Below the pieces are notes generated by a model. That model had not been told where the DNA came from. It saw only the letters and a program-made list of their open reading frames with translations, and searched no databases. Source: Sedimentisphaerales bacterium (lineage in GTDB: Bacteria; Planctomycetota; Phycisphaerae; Sedimentisphaerales; Anaerobacaceae). Taken from it: a stretch of DNA of 64,000 nucleotides. The translations under genes and the position numbers were made by a program. Below, in pieces: positions 34,741 through 46,147 of this stretch (positions are counted from its first letter, which is position 1; the number at the start of each line of letters is the position of its first letter). The stretch is from assembly GCA_016936075.1 (NCBI GenBank), contig JAFGPS010000195.1:50176-114175 (forward strand), written 5' to 3'.

Positions 34741-35271
34741 ATGACAAAACCAAAAATTATTTCAGAACATGGCAACCATGCCCTATTGGATAAGGAAGGT
34801 AAATATCTTACCTTCGCTCTTGCCAATGAAGAATATGGGCTGGAAATTTTGAAGGTCCGAGAAATCATTGGCTACATGGATATTACAACTGTACCGCAGA
34901 TGCCTGATTATATTAAAGGTGTAATCAACCTGCGTGGACAAGTAATACCTGTAATAGACCTTAGAGCAAAGTTCGGTATGGAGACGGCAGAGATTACGGA
35001 ACAAACCTGCATTATAGTAGTAGAGACTACTCAGGGCGGCCGCAATTGCAGCACCGGAATTGTGGTTGATCATGTACAGGAAGTACTTGATATTACCGGT
35101 GATAATATTGAAGAAACACCTGAATTCGGCTCATCTGTAAACACTGATTTTATAGTTGGATTAGGAAAAGTTGGCCTGACAGTCAAGATTCTTCTTGATA
35201 TCGATAAAGTTCTCAGCGGAACGGATTTTTCAGATATAGTTACGAAAAACGAATGCGCAAAGAGAGAATAG
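34741..35271 (+). CDS. cheW: Chemotaxis adaptor CheW
   Basis: A 176-residue CheW protein linking receptors to the CheA kinase. The conserved beta strands are visible: LTFALANEEYGLEILKVREIIG, PDYIKGVINLRGQVIPVIDLRAKFG and IVVDHVQEVL, then VGLGKV and ILLDIDKVL near the end. It has about 20 extra residues at the N terminus. A strong GGAG lies 8 nt before the ATG. First gene of the chemotaxis operon. Confidence 0.93.
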   Translation: MTKPKIISEHGNHALLDKEGKYLTFALANEEYGLEILKVREIIGYMDITTVPQMPDYIKGVINLRGQVIPVIDLRAKFGMETAEITEQTCIIVVETTQGGRNCSTGIVVDHVQEVLDITGDNIEETPEFGSSVNTDFIVGLGKVGLTVKILLDIDKVLSGTDFSDIVTKNECAKRE

Positions 35272-35307
35272 ACATAGATGAAAATTTAACAGAAGTGAGG
35301 TAAAAAA

Positions 35308-36765
35308 ATGTATAGAAAATATATCTTATCAATAATTATGATTTTATTCATGTGCTCAGCTTGTTTGTCAGCTCAAATGAATAGCAATGACATCAGTGAC
35401 AGAATTAGTCAGATGGAAAAAGAACTTCAGGCTCTTAAAGCTGCATCTTCAGGTCAGAACATGAAAATTACTGGAGAATCAAAAACAAATGAAACATCTC
35501 CTGCAAAAACAAGTACACCATGGAACCTGAACACGAAACAATCAGAAACATCATTTTCGTCCGTGACACAACCTATCTCAACACAGTCACAACCGGATAC
35601 CGCTAAGCTACAATTGGCCAAAGAAAGTCCTATAACTCCAGTTTCCAACGAGCCGAAGCCAAAAGGTTTTTCGCTCTGGTCGAATTTGGATGTTCAGTTT
35701 TATGGTTATATAAAGTTAGATGCATCATACGATACATCTATGACATCAGCAGGTAATTACAATATTTATGTTAATTCTGAAACCTTAAATCCGGACGATG
35801 ATGCTTTTAATATGACAGCAAATCAGACTCGCCTTGGATTTAAAATAAACGGGCCGGAAAAAGACGGATTCAAAACAAGCGGGCTTATTGAATTCGATTT
35901 TTACGGCAATTATGCGACAGAGAATAAGGCGAAGTTTCAGATGCGTCATGCTTATATGAAAATGAACTGGGCAGATGGCTTTGAAATTCTTGCCGGTCAG
36001 ACATCTGATGTTATATCACCTCTTGTTCCTACAACTCTAAATTATACTGTTTTGTGGGGTGCCGGTAATATAGGTTACAGACGTCCGCAAATTCGTTTAA
36101 CAAAAACATGGACAGGCGAAGATAAGAATTTTGTCAAGTTTGAAGCCGCTGTAGCCAGGACAATCGGCACAGACAAAGCTACAAGCGGTGCACCTTATGC
36201 AGAAACAGGTATGGATTCAGGTTATCCTACTGCTCAATCACGTTTAAGTATGTCTTTTCCCCTGCTGAAATATAAACCTACTACAATTGGTTTTTCAGGC
36301 CATTTAGGAAGAGAAGAGTACGATACTCAAACAGATGGACATAATAAGAAATTTGAAAGTTGGTCAGCCAATTTTGACCTTACACAACCTATCAATAAAT
36401 GGTTCACTATTAAGGGAGAATATTACAACGGCCAGAATGTCGGAACTTATTTTGGCGGAATACTGCAAAGTATCAATACAACTACATTAAAAGAGATAGC
36501 CGCACAGGGCGGCTGGATTGCAGCAAGTCTCGGACCTTGGGATAACTGTAATTTCAATGTTGGTTTTGGCGTAGATGATGTTGAAAGAGGTGATGTAAAT
36601 ACCGGCAGCAAAATACAGAACTCTGCGCTGTTTGGTAATTTCATATATTCAATCAACAGCAACACCCAAATAGGATTCGAGCTTTCACAATGGGATACAA
36701 ATTATAAAGATGGTGAAGATGCCGATTCAACCCGTGCCCAATTATCGTTTATTTACAAGTTTTAA
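35308..36765 (+). CDS. Outer-membrane porin (DcaP-like beta-barrel)
   Basis: A 485-residue secreted protein: signal peptide ending near LSAQ (with a Cys-containing core, MCSACLSA), a short coiled-coil segment (DRISQMEKELQALKAA), a ~60-residue Ser/Thr/Pro-rich linker, then a ~350-residue beta-barrel of alternating strands starting FYGYIKLDASYD and ending in a C-terminal strand RAQLSFIYKF with terminal Phe, typical of outer-membrane barrels. It resembles DcaP/maltoporin-like solute porins. It lies inside the che operon, between cheW and a chemoreceptor gene, with its own GAGGT ribosome site. Confidence 0.75.
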   Translation: MYRKYILSIIMILFMCSACLSAQMNSNDISDRISQMEKELQALKAASSGQNMKITGESKTNETSPAKTSTPWNLNTKQSETSFSSVTQPISTQSQPDTAKLQLAKESPITPVSNEPKPKGFSLWSNLDVQFYGYIKLDASYDTSMTSAGNYNIYVNSETLNPDDDAFNMTANQTRLGFKINGPEKDGFKTSGLIEFDFYGNYATENKAKFQMRHAYMKMNWADGFEILAGQTSDVISPLVPTTLNYTVLWGAGNIGYRRPQIRLTKTWTGEDKNFVKFEAAVARTIGTDKATSGAPYAETGMDSGYPTAQSRLSMSFPLLKYKPTTIGFSGHLGREEYDTQTDGHNKKFESWSANFDLTQPINKWFTIKGEYYNGQNVGTYFGGILQSINTTTLKEIAAQGGWIAASLGPWDNCNFNVGFGVDDVERGDVNTGSKIQNSALFGNFIYSINSNTQIGFELSQWDTNYKDGEDADSTRAQLSFIYKF

Positions 36766-36822
36766 GCGTAAATTTGAAATGAATCTTATGACCATTGAGT
36801 CATAATATTAAGGAGAAATCAA

Positions 36823-39012
36823 ATGTTTAAAAATATGAAATTACGAACAAGATTGTTGACTATAGGAATTATGATGACGGTTATTCCTTTACTTACGGTT
36901 TCTATAATAGTATATCGACAGAACACAAAAATGGTGAATGTTTCTGATGAGGAAAATACAAAACTGGCTTATACAGATCTTGATCATATTACAAAGAATG
37001 TTTATGCTCTTTGTGAAACACAGCAGGAAATTATACGTGAGAACCTCGGTTACTCATTGAATGTTGCACGTGACGTTTTCAAGAATACTGGTGAAGTCGG
37101 TTTTTCAGAAGAAGCTGTAACATGGAATGCAGTTAACCAAAATAATAAAGTTTCTTCAAAAGTTGAACTTCCCAAAATGTTTGCAGGTAATACTTGGTTA
37201 GGAAATAATAGTGAAATAGGAAAAACATCTCCTATAGTTGATAAAGTCAAAACTCTTTCGGGAGCAACATGTACAATATTTCAGCGTATGAACGATGCTG
37301 GCGATATGCTTCGTGTTTGCACAAATGTAGAAAAAACAGATGGAACTCGCGCAATCGGGACCTATATTCCAAAGATAAATCCTGATGGCACTCCTAATCC
37401 TGTAGTAAATACATTGATGAGCGGCCAGACTTATACTGGTAGAGCTTTCGTAGTGAATAAATGGTACATAACATCTTATGAACCTATTATGGACAAAAAC
37501 AATAATGTCGTAGGAGCTTTATATGTTGGTATTCCTCAGGAAAGTGTCGCATCATTGAGAAAAGCGATAATGGACATAAAGGTTGGTCAAACAGGATATG
37601 TGTATGTTCTTGATTCATCAGGACATTATGTTATTTCAAAAGGCGGTTCTCGTGATGGTGAAGATATTTTACAGGCAAAAGACGCAGATGGAAATTTGTT
37701 CATTCAGGAAATCTGTAAGAAAGCAACTGTTTTAAAACAGGGTGAAATTACAGAACAACATTATCCCTGGAAAAACGAAGGAGATGCCGTTGCTCGTGAT
37801 AAAATTGTACGTCTTATGTATTTCGAACCATGGGATTGGATTATAGGAGTTGGTTCTTATACAGATGAGTTTTATGAAGCGAAGAATCGAATTGCAGCAA
37901 TTGGAAAAACAAGTAATGTTTTACTCAGTACTATTCTTCTTTCAGCAATATTGGTTGTTTCATTTGTATGGTTCCTTGTCGCACGTGGTATAACCGGCAA
38001 AATAAATCATATTGTAAACCAGCTTACAGAAGGTTCTGAGCAGGTAGCTTCTGCTTCTCAACAAGTTTCATCTGCATCTCAGTCATTAGCCGAGGGTGCA
38101 ACAGAGCAGGCTGCTGGTCTTGAAGAAACTTCATCAAGTCTCGAAGAAATGTCTGCAATGACAAAACAAAACGCTGATAATGCCCAGCAGGCTAATACTC
38201 TCGCATCTGAAGCTCGAAAAGCTGCTGATTCAGGAACTGAATCCATGAACAAAATGAATAAAGCTATTCAGGAAATTCAAAAGAGTTCCAATGAAACAGC
38301 AAAGATTATCAAAGTTATCGATGAGATAGCATTCCAGACAAACCTTCTTGCGTTAAATGCTGCGGTCGAAGCCGCACGAGCGGGTGAAGCAGGTAAAGGG
38401 TTTGCCGTTGTAGCAGAAGAAGTTCGTAATCTTGCTATGCGTTCAGCAGAAGCTGCAAAAAATACTGCCAATATGATTGAGGAATCTGTAAAGAATTCAA
38501 AGAACGGCGTAGATATTGCAACCGAAGTTGGCAAGGTACTTGATGAGATAGTTCAGGGTATTGGCAAAACTACTGATCTTGTTAGTGAGATAGCAGCCGC
38601 TTCAGCCGAACAGGCACAGGGTATAGATCAGGTCAATACCGCTGTTTCACAAATGGATAAAGTCACTCAGCAGAATGCCGCAAACGCCGAAGAATCTGCC
38701 AGTGCGTCAGAAGAACTGAGCGCTCAAGCTGGGCAAATGGACTCAATCGTGAAGGATTTGGCAATACTTATCGGCGGAGTTAACAACAGGGTACAAGGCA
38801 GTGTTGGAAAATATTCTGCTTCAAAAAAAGGAAATAAAGTTTCCAATCCAAATAAAAAGTTGTCAATGTCGAACCAGGTCTTTCATAGTATAGCAAAAGA
38901 CGCATCCAAAAAAGGAAAAGACAAAACAGCAGTTAAAACAAATGCTCATAAAATGATTCCTTTGGAAGATAATGATTTTGATAATCACAATTTTGATGAA
39001 TTTAATGCTTAA
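36823..39012 (+). CDS. Methyl-accepting chemotaxis protein with periplasmic Cache domain
   Basis: A 729-residue receptor. An N-terminal membrane helix (~8-30), a ~330-residue periplasmic Cache3-Cache2-type sensor (blocks [40 protein letters not shown]), a second helix (~365-390), then the cytoplasmic signalling domain with the conserved hairpin tip ([22 protein letters not shown]). A normal HAMP domain is not obvious after helix 2. The C terminus ([10 protein letters not shown]) lacks the classical NWETF CheR-tethering pentapeptide. It likely senses a small carboxylate-type ligand, as most Cache3-Cache2 receptors do; the ligand is unknown. Confidence 0.9.
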   Translation: MFKNMKLRTRLLTIGIMMTVIPLLTVSIIVYRQNTKMVNVSDEENTKLAYTDLDHITKNVYALCETQQEIIRENLGYSLNVARDVFKNTGEVGFSEEAVTWNAVNQNNKVSSKVELPKMFAGNTWLGNNSEIGKTSPIVDKVKTLSGATCTIFQRMNDAGDMLRVCTNVEKTDGTRAIGTYIPKINPDGTPNPVVNTLMSGQTYTGRAFVVNKWYITSYEPIMDKNNNVVGALYVGIPQESVASLRKAIMDIKVGQTGYVYVLDSSGHYVISKGGSRDGEDILQAKDADGNLFIQEICKKATVLKQGEITEQHYPWKNEGDAVARDKIVRLMYFEPWDWIIGVGSYTDEFYEAKNRIAAIGKTSNVLLSTILLSAILVVSFVWFLVARGITGKINHIVNQLTEGSEQVASASQQVSSASQSLAEGATEQAAGLEETSSSLEEMSAMTKQNADNAQQANTLASEARKAADSGTESMNKMNKAIQEIQKSSNETAKIIKVIDEIAFQTNLLALNAAVEAARAGEAGKGFAVVAEEVRNLAMRSAEAAKNTANMIEESVKNSKNGVDIATEVGKVLDEIVQGIGKTTDLVSEIAAASAEQAQGIDQVNTAVSQMDKVTQQNAANAEESASASEELSAQAGQMDSIVKDLAILIGGVNNRVQGSVGKYSASKKGNKVSNPNKKLSMSNQVFHSIAKDASKKGKDKTAVKTNAHKMIPLEDNDFDNHNFDEFNA

Positions 39013-39020
39013 GAGTGTTA

Positions 39021-39055
39021 TATAAGCGCCTCTGGATTTTCCGGAGGTGCTTATA
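39021..39055 (+). terminator. Strong intercistronic hairpin
   Basis: A 15-bp stem (39021-39035 with 39041-39055; two G-T wobbles) and a 5-nt ATTTT loop, 9 nt after the receptor stop codon. It is followed by ACTTAAGTTTAA rather than a solid T-run, so it may act as a partial terminator or an RNA-stabilising element that lowers expression of the downstream che genes relative to the receptor. Confidence 0.55.
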
Positions 39056-39128
39056 ACTTAAGTTTAATAAGGATATTAAACAAGAATACTTGCTAATACC
39101 AAAAAAAGAAAGTGAAGGTGAAAAAAAT

Positions 39129-39503
39129 ATGGCTAAATCGTTAATGATTATCGATGATTCTGCGACTATGCGAAAAATCATAATGCGAACGATGAGAATG
39201 TCTGGACTCGAGTTTGACCAGCCTCAGGAGGCTGGTAATGGCAAGGAAGCGCTTGAGAAACTTAGTAACGGACCTGTTGATATAGTTCTTTGTGATATCA
39301 ATATGCCTGAAATGAACGGCATGGAGTTTGTTAAAAAAGCGCGTGAAATGAGTAGTTGCGCCGACACAAAAATAATAATGGTATCAACAGAAAGCGCTCA
39401 GGACCTGATAGATAGTGTCATTGCCGATGGAGCAAATGGTTTTATTAACAAGCCTTTTACTCCGGAAAAGTTTCAGGAAAAATTATCTCCGTTTATGAAT
39501 TAA
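39129..39503 (+). CDS. cheY: CheY-type response regulator
   Basis: A 124-residue single receiver domain counted from ATG 39129 (the frame is open to 39090, but only 39129 has a GAAGGTG ribosome site and a proper N terminus, MAKSLMIIDDSATMR). Phospho-acceptor Asp56 in LCDINMP, acidic pair D9/D10, the Thr/Ser switch in MVSTES and the Lys in FINKPFTP are all present. It carries the signal from CheA to the flagellar motor or another output. Confidence 0.92.
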   Translation: MAKSLMIIDDSATMRKIIMRTMRMSGLEFDQPQEAGNGKEALEKLSNGPVDIVLCDINMPEMNGMEFVKKAREMSSCADTKIIMVSTESAQDLIDSVIADGANGFINKPFTPEKFQEKLSPFMN

Positions 39504-39560
39504 ATTGAGCAATCTGAGCCGCAGTATAGATTGTTCGCAAGTTAGGAAGGAATCATAATA

Positions 39561-40049
39561 ATGATTACAATTGACAATATTTGTATGAATAATGTTTTAC
39601 TGGCAAGTGCAAGTGAAGTGTTTGAAACCATGATATTTATGGATTTGGAGCAGTGTTTCGATACTGAGCAGCAAATTAAAGATGATACTCTTTTAAGTTC
39701 AATAACATTCAAGGGAGACCTTGATGGTTGTTTAACTATATGCTGCAGTTCAGATTGTGCAAAGTCTATAGGGATAAATATGCTTGGCATGGACCCGGAA
39801 GAAAATATCAGTCTGGAAGATACGTATGATGCGCTTGGTGAAGTTGCAAATATGGTTATGGGCAGTATAAAAACAAAGATACAGCAAAATACTGCAAATA
39901 TTTCTGTTTCGATTCCTATGGTGGTTAGCGGTAAAAATATCGTTACAAACCTGAGTGATAGCTCGGCAATAAAAACTTTAGTTAAGGTCACAATCGATAG
40001 TCAATATATTGCGGAATTCTGTTTATTATACAAGCATAACACTTTATAA
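39561..40049 (+). CDS. cheX: CheX-like CheY-P phosphatase
   Basis: A 162-residue protein of the CheX/CheC/FliY phosphatase fold. The catalytic E-x2-N signature is present as LGEVANMVMG (Glu94, Asn97). It has a single signature, as CheX does, rather than the two of CheC. It should dephosphorylate CheY-P and terminate signalling. It stands 57 bp after cheY. Confidence 0.82.
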   Translation: MITIDNICMNNVLLASASEVFETMIFMDLEQCFDTEQQIKDDTLLSSITFKGDLDGCLTICCSSDCAKSIGINMLGMDPEENISLEDTYDALGEVANMVMGSIKTKIQQNTANISVSIPMVVSGKNIVTNLSDSSAIKTLVKVTIDSQYIAEFCLLYKHNTL

Positions 40050-40078
40050 GGAAAATCCTGATTCTAAGGTTAGATACC

Positions 40079-41482
40079 ATGACGGCTACACAAACAGAGC
40101 TTGAGTTAAGAGCGATTGAATTATCAACAGAAGCTTTTGAAGGTTTTTGTGAAGACATTTCAGGAATGTTTGGGATAGACATGAAATGTGTACCTCAGAA
40201 GCCCTGCGAAGAAACAATTAATGGTCTGAAGAAACGCTTTAAGAAGATATCTGCCATTAATAATGTTGATACAATCGGTGCAATGCATGGTACATTCTAC
40301 TTGATATTTGATCAGGCCGGTTTATTTACGCTCTCAGGTGTTATTGTAATGCTGCCTGAAAAAAGAATTATCGAAGAAGTTAAGCGAGGAACAATTAAAG
40401 ATGTTGACAGCATGAACGACGCTGTAAGAGAAACAGGAAATTTGTGTGTCGGTTCATGGGACAAGGTTTTTCGTGAAGGATACGAAGGGCACGGCCATTT
40501 TGTACAAAACGGAACTTTCATCGGGAATCCATGGGATAATACCGAAGAAAGTATAAAACTTAAAAAAGAAGAATCACTTACATTCATTCCTTTTGAAATG
40601 ACAGTTGGAAATTTCCCAACTTTTAACTGCGGCGTAATCTTTCCGAAAAGTATCTTTGAACCTCAATCCGAATCAATACCTGAAAATAAAGACATAACTG
40701 AAGATAATGTTGAGAATGAGGAAAGCGAAACAATCCCTGTTGGTGACGAAGTAAAGAATTCGGATGAGAACGAAGAAGTAGAAATAATTGATAAGGAAGT
40801 AAGTACAACAAGCATCGAAAATACTGAAACAAAGGTTCAGGAGGAGGAACCTGTTCCAGAAAGTGCTCCAGATAAACAGGTTGAAACACCAGTTTCAGAA
40901 ACGATTAAAAGAATGACTGAATCCCCCGCAGTTTTACCTGGTCAGCCTGTTCATAAAGCTCAGGAAGAGCAGGTCCAAGATATACATAGCCGTAACGGGT
41001 CTGATATTATTTCTTTATCTCTGTGTGCTAAAGATATTATGGAAACTAATATCACTTGGTGTAGGCAGGATGAGAGCGTGCAGCAGGCTATTGAAAAAAT
41101 GCAGCAGTTTGATACTGGTTATCTATTAATCGGTAACGAAAGTGTACTGGAAGGTATCGTTTCACGCTCTGATATCACAGGTGCTGTAAGTCCTTACATG
41201 CGTGCCATATTTTCAAAATGGCGCAGGCCACTTGATGACGCAACGCTTAATATCAGAATCAAGTGGATAATGAGCAGACCCGTTCATATTATTAAACCAG
41301 ATACAACGATAATTAAAATAATGGAAAATATGAGGCAGTTGGGAGTTAGATGTTTTCCTGTAGTAGATTCTAAAGGTAATGCCGAAGGCATTGTCACTGT
41401 ATTTGATATTTTTAAAGCATTAAATACAAATACGGATGTTTTAACTATGGGCAAGACCCTTCAGGTACCTTTGCTTGTATAA
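40079..41482 (+). CDS. CheC/CheX-like phosphatase domain fused to a CBS pair
   Basis: A 467-residue multidomain protein. Residues ~1-195: a CXY-like fold with one E-x2-N signature (RETGNLCVG; Glu118, Asn121). Residues ~200-310: an acidic, Glu/Pro-rich disordered linker. Residues ~315-460: two CBS motifs (DIMETNITWCRQDESVQQAI and IMSRPVHIIKPDTTIIKIM) that usually bind adenine nucleotides. It lies between cheX and cheA, so it may couple cell energy state to chemotaxis signalling. I know of no standard named che gene with this build; domain calls are from sequence, function is inferred. Confidence 0.75.
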   Translation: MTATQTELELRAIELSTEAFEGFCEDISGMFGIDMKCVPQKPCEETINGLKKRFKKISAINNVDTIGAMHGTFYLIFDQAGLFTLSGVIVMLPEKRIIEEVKRGTIKDVDSMNDAVRETGNLCVGSWDKVFREGYEGHGHFVQNGTFIGNPWDNTEESIKLKKEESLTFIPFEMTVGNFPTFNCGVIFPKSIFEPQSESIPENKDITEDNVENEESETIPVGDEVKNSDENEEVEIIDKEVSTTSIENTETKVQEEEPVPESAPDKQVETPVSETIKRMTESPAVLPGQPVHKAQEEQVQDIHSRNGSDIISLSLCAKDIMETNITWCRQDESVQQAIEKMQQFDTGYLLIGNESVLEGIVSRSDITGAVSPYMRAIFSKWRRPLDDATLNIRIKWIMSRPVHIIKPDTTIIKIMENMRQLGVRCFPVVDSKGNAEGIVTVFDIFKALNTNTDVLTMGKTLQVPLLV

Positions 41483-41495
41483 ATATGAGGTTAAT

Positions 41496-43604
41496 ATGCA
41501 AAAGATAGAATGTTTGATGGAATTAATGGAAAAAGCGGCATCTTCAGTGAATATGCTCGATACTGAAGATTTCTCAGACCTTGAGAATTTGCAAAAAGTT
41601 CTTGACGAGATTAAATCCTCTCTCGGACAGATGGACAATTATCCTGTTGAGATGCTGGAAAAAGCAACCAGTGAAACAAGCGGTTCAATTGAATTGCTTC
41701 AGAAAATATTAAATAAAGAGGTTAATGACACAGCATCTTCAATCGAAATAGTCTCAAAAGCTATTGTAACTTTGCAAGGTATAATTGATCAGCTTAGTAA
41801 GTTTAAGATACAAACATGTCCAAATACGTCTGAAATAACCACAGAAAGTGATACGGAAAAGACTACACAGGAAGGTGTTGTTATTGCAGAAGATGATGTT
41901 CCTTTAGTTTTAGATTTTATTGCCGAATCTCTTGAGCATATTGAATCTGCAGAAGCAGGCTTGCTTGAGCTTGAAGAAAAACCTGAAGACAAGGATATTA
42001 TCAATCAGATATTCAGAGGATTTCATACCATTAAAGGTATGGCAGGTTTCCTTAATTTATCTGATATAGGTTCATTGGCACATTCTGCTGAAAATCTTCT
42101 CGGCCTTGTTCGTGAAGATAAAATGATTCTTTCCGGTAGTGTTACAGATGTTGTCTTTGAGTCGATTGATATGATGAAAAAGATGATTAATATATTAAAA
42201 GAATCCGTTGAAACAAATAAACCATTTTTCGCACAAGAAAACCTTCCTGATTTCCTCGAAAAATTGAGGAAAGTTGCAGATAATGAACCAAGCGAACAGA
42301 AAGAATTTGTATCAGAATATTTGGACAAAGAGGTTACTGAAGAATTAAATTCCGAACAGGATGAAAAAATAGAAAATGTTATTGAAGTTGGTAATGTGAC
42401 TGAAACAAATTCTGTCACTACTAAAAAAGAAAATCATTCGAGCGATGAAAAAATAAAAGTCAGCACAACCAGGCTTGATAACCTTATAAATATGGTAGGC
42501 GAGCTTGTAATCGCTCAGTTGATGGTTTCCGAAGAAGTCAGCAAGAATCCATCATTGGATCATCAACTTAATAGTAAAGTGGCAAGTCAAAGCAAAATAG
42601 TTCGCGAACTCCAGGAATTATCTTTGTCAATGCGTATGGTCCCCATCAGCGGCGTATTTCAGAAAATGGCCAGATTAACCAGAGACCTGTCACACAAATC
42701 AGGTAAGAAAATTAATTTTTCCACATCCGGAGAAGAAACTGAGCTTGACCGTTCAATAGTAGATAAAATTTCTGATCCCCTTATACATATGGTTCGTAAT
42801 TCAATTGATCATGGAATCGAATCAGAACAGGATAGAATCAAAGCCGGTAAAAAAGCAGCAGGAAATCTTGGACTTCGCGCTTTTCATCAGGCAGGTAACA
42901 TTATTATAGAAATTTGGGATGATGGTAAAGGGCTGGATAAGGAACGGATTTTAGCAAAGGCCATTGAAAAAGGAATTATAGAAAAAGACCAGGAATTACC
43001 TGAAGATGATATATTCAAACTGATTTTTCATGCTGGTTTTTCAACCGCTCAAAAAATTACAAGTGTATCCGGACGCGGTGTTGGGATGGATGTTGTCAAA
43101 AAAAATATCGAATTATTAAATGGTAAAATTGAAATACACTCTGACCAGGGAAAGGGAACTACTTTTACAATTCGTTTACCACTAACGCTGGCTATAATTG
43201 ACGGGCAGATTGTAAAAGTCGGTAATGAACGTTATATCATACCTATAAATTCAATAATAAACAGTTTCAGACCTACATCTGACCAGATTTCTACTGTGCA
43301 AAATAATGCTGAAATGGTAATGGTACGAGGTCAATTATTTCCACTTGTCAGATTATATAAGTTATTCAGAGTCGTCCCAATAACTGATAATCCCGCAGAA
43401 TCTCTGCTCGTCATTGTGGAAAATAATAACAAAAAATATTGTTTGCTGGTAGATGAATTACTTGATCAGCAGCAGGTAGTAATTAAAAATATTGGCGATG
43501 GATTAGGAAAAGTAAAAGGTGTATCCGGTGGTGCAATCATGGGTGACGGAAAGGTCAGCCTGATTCTTGATATACCGGGAATAGCAGAAATTTCTCGTTA
43601 CTAA
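41496..43604 (+). CDS. cheA: Chemotaxis histidine kinase CheA
   Basis: A 702-residue kinase from ATG 41496 (GAGGT ribosome site 5 nt upstream; the frame also opens at a TTG at 41475). About 130 N-terminal residues form helices unlike a normal CheA start; the P1 HPt domain follows with His177 in RGFHTIKGMAGF. A ~60-residue acidic linker replaces a clear P2 domain. Then P3 dimerisation (VSTTRLDNLINMVGELVIA), P4 ATPase (N box MVRNSIDHGIE, G1 DDGKGLD, G2 SGRGVGMDVV) and P5 CheW-like domain. It phosphorylates CheY and CheB. Confidence 0.94.
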   Translation: MQKIECLMELMEKAASSVNMLDTEDFSDLENLQKVLDEIKSSLGQMDNYPVEMLEKATSETSGSIELLQKILNKEVNDTASSIEIVSKAIVTLQGIIDQLSKFKIQTCPNTSEITTESDTEKTTQEGVVIAEDDVPLVLDFIAESLEHIESAEAGLLELEEKPEDKDIINQIFRGFHTIKGMAGFLNLSDIGSLAHSAENLLGLVREDKMILSGSVTDVVFESIDMMKKMINILKESVETNKPFFAQENLPDFLEKLRKVADNEPSEQKEFVSEYLDKEVTEELNSEQDEKIENVIEVGNVTETNSVTTKKENHSSDEKIKVSTTRLDNLINMVGELVIAQLMVSEEVSKNPSLDHQLNSKVASQSKIVRELQELSLSMRMVPISGVFQKMARLTRDLSHKSGKKINFSTSGEETELDRSIVDKISDPLIHMVRNSIDHGIESEQDRIKAGKKAAGNLGLRAFHQAGNIIIEIWDDGKGLDKERILAKAIEKGIIEKDQELPEDDIFKLIFHAGFSTAQKITSVSGRGVGMDVVKKNIELLNGKIEIHSDQGKGTTFTIRLPLTLAIIDGQIVKVGNERYIIPINSIINSFRPTSDQISTVQNNAEMVMVRGQLFPLVRLYKLFRVVPITDNPAESLLVIVENNNKKYCLLVDELLDQQQVVIKNIGDGLGKVKGVSGGAIMGDGKVSLILDIPGIAEISRY

Positions 43605-43624
43605 ATTATATACATGGATGATTT

Positions 43625-44473
43625 ATGAATACGTTGTTAACAAAAGAAGTTATTTTAAGTGAAGAAGATTTTCAGTTAATCAGTGATATAGTTTATAAGC
43701 ATTGCAGGATTAATCTTCATACAGGAAAAAAAGAGCTGGTTCGCGCACGTCTTGCTAAAAAGCTGCGACAGGGGAATTTTAATAGTTTTCGTGAATATCT
43801 AAAATATGTTTTTGCTGATAAAACAGGAAGGGAATTTTCAAATTTGATTGATTCGCTGAGTACGAACCTTACAAGTTTCTTTAGAGAAAAACAACATTTC
43901 GATTTTTTACAAGATAAATTCTTACCGACTATTATAGAGCGTAAAAAGAAAAACAAAGATTACAGAATCCGGGCATGGAGTGCGGGCTGTTCTTCAGGTG
44001 AGGAAGTTTACTCGATTGCAATTACACTTTTAGAGGCCCTTGAAGGACAGGGACAATGGGATGTGAAAATACTTGGATCTGACATTTCGACAAAGATGCT
44101 TGAGACTGCTCGCAAAGGATATTACAATGCAGAGCGTGTCGAATCTGTTCCTGCTCATCAGAGAAATAAGTATTTATTATCAAAGGGTAAAAATAACTCA
44201 AAGGTCTTTGAAGTTAGTAAAACACTGAAAGACATTGTTGTTTTCAGACACCTTAATTTAATGGAAAGCTGGCCGCTTAAAGGCCCGCTGGATTTTATAT
44301 TTTGTCGTAATGTGATGATATATTTCGACAAACCTACTCAACAGAATTTAATAGACCGTTACTGGGACATACTGAACTCCGGATCTGTTTTATTTACAGG
44401 GCATTCGGAATCACTGACGGGTATCAAACATAAGTATAAATACGTTCAGCCGACAATATATATGAAGACATAG
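43625..44473 (+). CDS. cheR: Chemoreceptor glutamate methyltransferase CheR
   Basis: A 282-residue SAM-dependent methyltransferase: an N-terminal helical domain (~1-90), then the Rossmann domain with the AWSAGCSSGEEVYSIAI motif I, ILGSDIS and FCRNVMIYF blocks. It methylates the receptor encoded upstream. It follows cheA after 20 bp and precedes cheD. Confidence 0.94.
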   Translation: MNTLLTKEVILSEEDFQLISDIVYKHCRINLHTGKKELVRARLAKKLRQGNFNSFREYLKYVFADKTGREFSNLIDSLSTNLTSFFREKQHFDFLQDKFLPTIIERKKKNKDYRIRAWSAGCSSGEEVYSIAITLLEALEGQGQWDVKILGSDISTKMLETARKGYYNAERVESVPAHQRNKYLLSKGKNNSKVFEVSKTLKDIVVFRHLNLMESWPLKGPLDFIFCRNVMIYFDKPTQQNLIDRYWDILNSGSVLFTGHSESLTGIKHKYKYVQPTIYMKT

Positions 44474-44483
44474 GTTTATTAAT

Positions 44484-46041
<1,558 letters not shown>

Positions 46042-46115
46042 TAATAAAGAGCTTCTATAATATTTTCTTAAACTTCCATATTGAAAAACTGCTGGCGAAA
46101 TAATGAATCCGGTTG

Positions 46116-46147
46116 AAATATAATAATTGTTATATTTTATTTATTTT
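46116..46147 (+). terminator. Rho-independent-like terminator of the che operon
   Basis: An 8-bp A/T stem (AAATATAA with TTATATTT) and a 6-nt loop are followed by a T-rich run, 75 nt after the cheB stop. It overlaps the stop codon of the convergent gene at 46141, so it lies in the short shared 3' region. Confidence 0.5.
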
